Under the pieces are notes generated by a model. It was not told the origin of the DNA, did no database searches, and was given only the letters and a program-made list of their open reading frames with translations. A stretch of 5,187 nt of DNA. It comes from Oscillospiraceae bacterium (GTDB taxonomy: Bacteria > Bacillota > Clostridia > Oscillospirales > Acutalibacteraceae). The position numbers and the translations under genes were made by a program. Of the stretch, positions 4,432 through 5,187 are shown piece by piece (within the stretch, counting starts at the first letter, position 1; every line of letters starts with the position of its first letter). Location: the NCBI GenBank assembly GCA_003517915.1, contig DOZQ01000001.1, positions 1 to 5,187 of the forward strand. Reading direction: 5' to 3'.

Positions 4432-5187
4432 GTGAAATACGCTATCTTTCTTGGTGCGGGAGCATCGGCATCATGTGGTGCCCCAGTTCAAAATAATTTA
4501 TTCAAGGAATATTTTAAAAACAGATCAAATATAAGCAGACGCCATTGTTTTGATGCAGATAAAATGGCAACATTTTTTTGTTCACAATTTGGCATTAATG
4601 TGGAAGAAGGCAACTTAGACAACGTAGATTTTCCGACTTTTGAAGAGGTGTTAGGGATATTGGATTTGGCTTTGGCTAAAGATGAATCATTTCGAGAGTG
4701 TGGATTAGCCTCGGAAGATCATAACCCTTCTAATAGTATTAGCCAACTACGTCAGATGGTAGTTGATTTAATGGCATATACTATATACCATCAAGTTAAT
4801 TTTGTGGAAAATAAGCATAAAGAGCTCATTCGTTCTTTAGATTCTAATAAATTATTAGATGATTGTTTTTTTATTTCTACTAATTATGATATTTTAATTG
4901 ATAATGCGATTACAGATAAAGGACATTCGATAGATTATGGATGTCATATGGTCAATCATGCTTTTTGTGTAGAAAACGAGTTTAATTCTAATGTAAAAAC
5001 AATTCCTCTGTATAAAATACATGGTTCTTTAAATTGGCTTTATTGTCCTACTTGTAACGAAATGACTTTAACTTGTGGAAAAGGTGCAATAGATGGGGAA
5101 AAAAAATCATGTGATACATGCAAAGGTTTAATGCAAAAGATTATAATCCCGCCGACATATTTTAAAAATTTTAATAATTATTTTCTG
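4432..5187 (+). CDS. SIR2-like NAD-binding protein, probable phage-defence effector; 3' end outside window
   Basis: The open frame runs 252 codons to the window edge without a stop. It starts at GTG 4432, set by AGGAG (4419-4423) with 8-nt spacing. Features of the SIR2-like (SIR2_2-type) superfamily appear in order: the NAD-binding glycine loop AIFLGAGASASCGAP (4-18), the STNYD motif (149-153, N151 and D153 as likely catalytic residues), KIHGSLNW (195-202, H197 as the likely catalytic base), a zinc ribbon CPTC (205-208) with CDTC (227-230), and IIIPPTYFKN (237-246). In this group the domain usually hydrolyses NAD+ during phage infection, causing abortive infection, rather than deacetylating proteins; that role is inferred from family, not shown. 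The missing part should hold the rest of the Rossmann fold and any C-terminal sensor. The gene is far richer in AT than its neighbours, which indicates separate acquisition. Confidence 0.85.
   Translation, partial: MKYAIFLGAGASASCGAPVQNNLFKEYFKNRSNISRRHCFDADKMATFFCSQFGINVEEGNLDNVDFPTFEEVLGILDLALAKDESFRECGLASEDHNPSNSISQLRQMVVDLMAYTIYHQVNFVENKHKELIRSLDSNKLLDDCFFISTNYDILIDNAITDKGHSIDYGCHMVNHAFCVENEFNSNVKTIPLYKIHGSLNWLYCPTCNEMTLTCGKGAIDGEKKSCDTCKGLMQKIIIPPTYFKNFNNYFL

Larger units (their letters stand above)
2216..5187. mobile_element. One end of a tRNA-integrated genomic element, continuing off the right edge
   Basis: The element is inferred from the tRNA 3' fragment at its left boundary, core housekeeping genes on the left and only regulators, unknown small genes and a SIR2-like gene on the right. 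The orientation is consistent: the 3' tail of the tRNA stays attached to the rpmE side, so the intact tRNA, rebuilt by the incoming copy, should be at the far right end. No integrase, excisionase or conjugation gene is within the window. Base composition is uneven inside the element (the SIR2 gene is much richer in AT than the small genes before it), suggesting it was assembled from several sources. Whether it is a phage, an integrative conjugative element or a satellite island cannot be told from here. Confidence 0.6.

Noticed and set aside
1..5187. CRISPR array, rRNA, insertion sequence or riboswitch
   Set aside because: No regularly spaced repeats, transposase frames, rRNA segments or recognisable aptamer structures were seen on either strand.

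Overview
The window looks like a chromosome–mobile element junction in a mid-GC Clostridia-type Firmicute. The support is the gene complement (a short HD-domain dGTPase, a YigZ/IMPACT protein, a zinc-binding bL31), purine-rich Shine-Dalgarno sites, frequent TTG/GTG starts and sigma-A-type promoters. A more exact taxon cannot be given from the sequence alone.

Left third, about 1-2215, all on the minus strand, is core genome. It holds, in order of transcription from right to left, rpmE (bL31, TTG start) with a strong intrinsic terminator, a yigZ-family gene (GTG start), and a dGTPase-like gene that runs off the left edge with its last two bases (TA) at the window boundary. Just upstream of rpmE, on the same strand, lies the 3' part of a tRNA (best read as tRNA-Val with anticodon GAC). 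It has an intact T arm, a 3' acceptor strand and an encoded CCA, but no matching 5' half. This is what the distal end of a tRNA-integrated element looks like.

The rest, about 2216-5187, is interpreted as one end of that element, continuing past the right edge. Next to the tRNA fragment are an imperfect inverted repeat around a 7-bp spacer and a pair of GGGGTAC direct repeats, both plausible integrase-binding sites. Then comes a compact control region: a minus-strand ribbon-helix-helix regulator (TTG start) facing a plus-strand pair of small genes of unknown function. Both promoters have TTGACA boxes with 17-bp spacers and share an 11-bp inverted operator-like sequence. The second small gene carries an apparent frameshift in a run of seven A residues. 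Its C-terminal tail continues in the +1 frame.

At the right are a minus-strand XRE-family repressor-like gene and, diverging from it, a strongly AT-rich gene for a SIR2-like NAD-binding protein of the type found in anti-phage defence systems. It is cut by the window edge after 252 codons. The reading that fits best is a tRNA-integrated island with its own regulators carrying a SIR2-type defence gene. Integrase, the rest of the SIR2 gene and any partner genes would lie to the right, outside the window.
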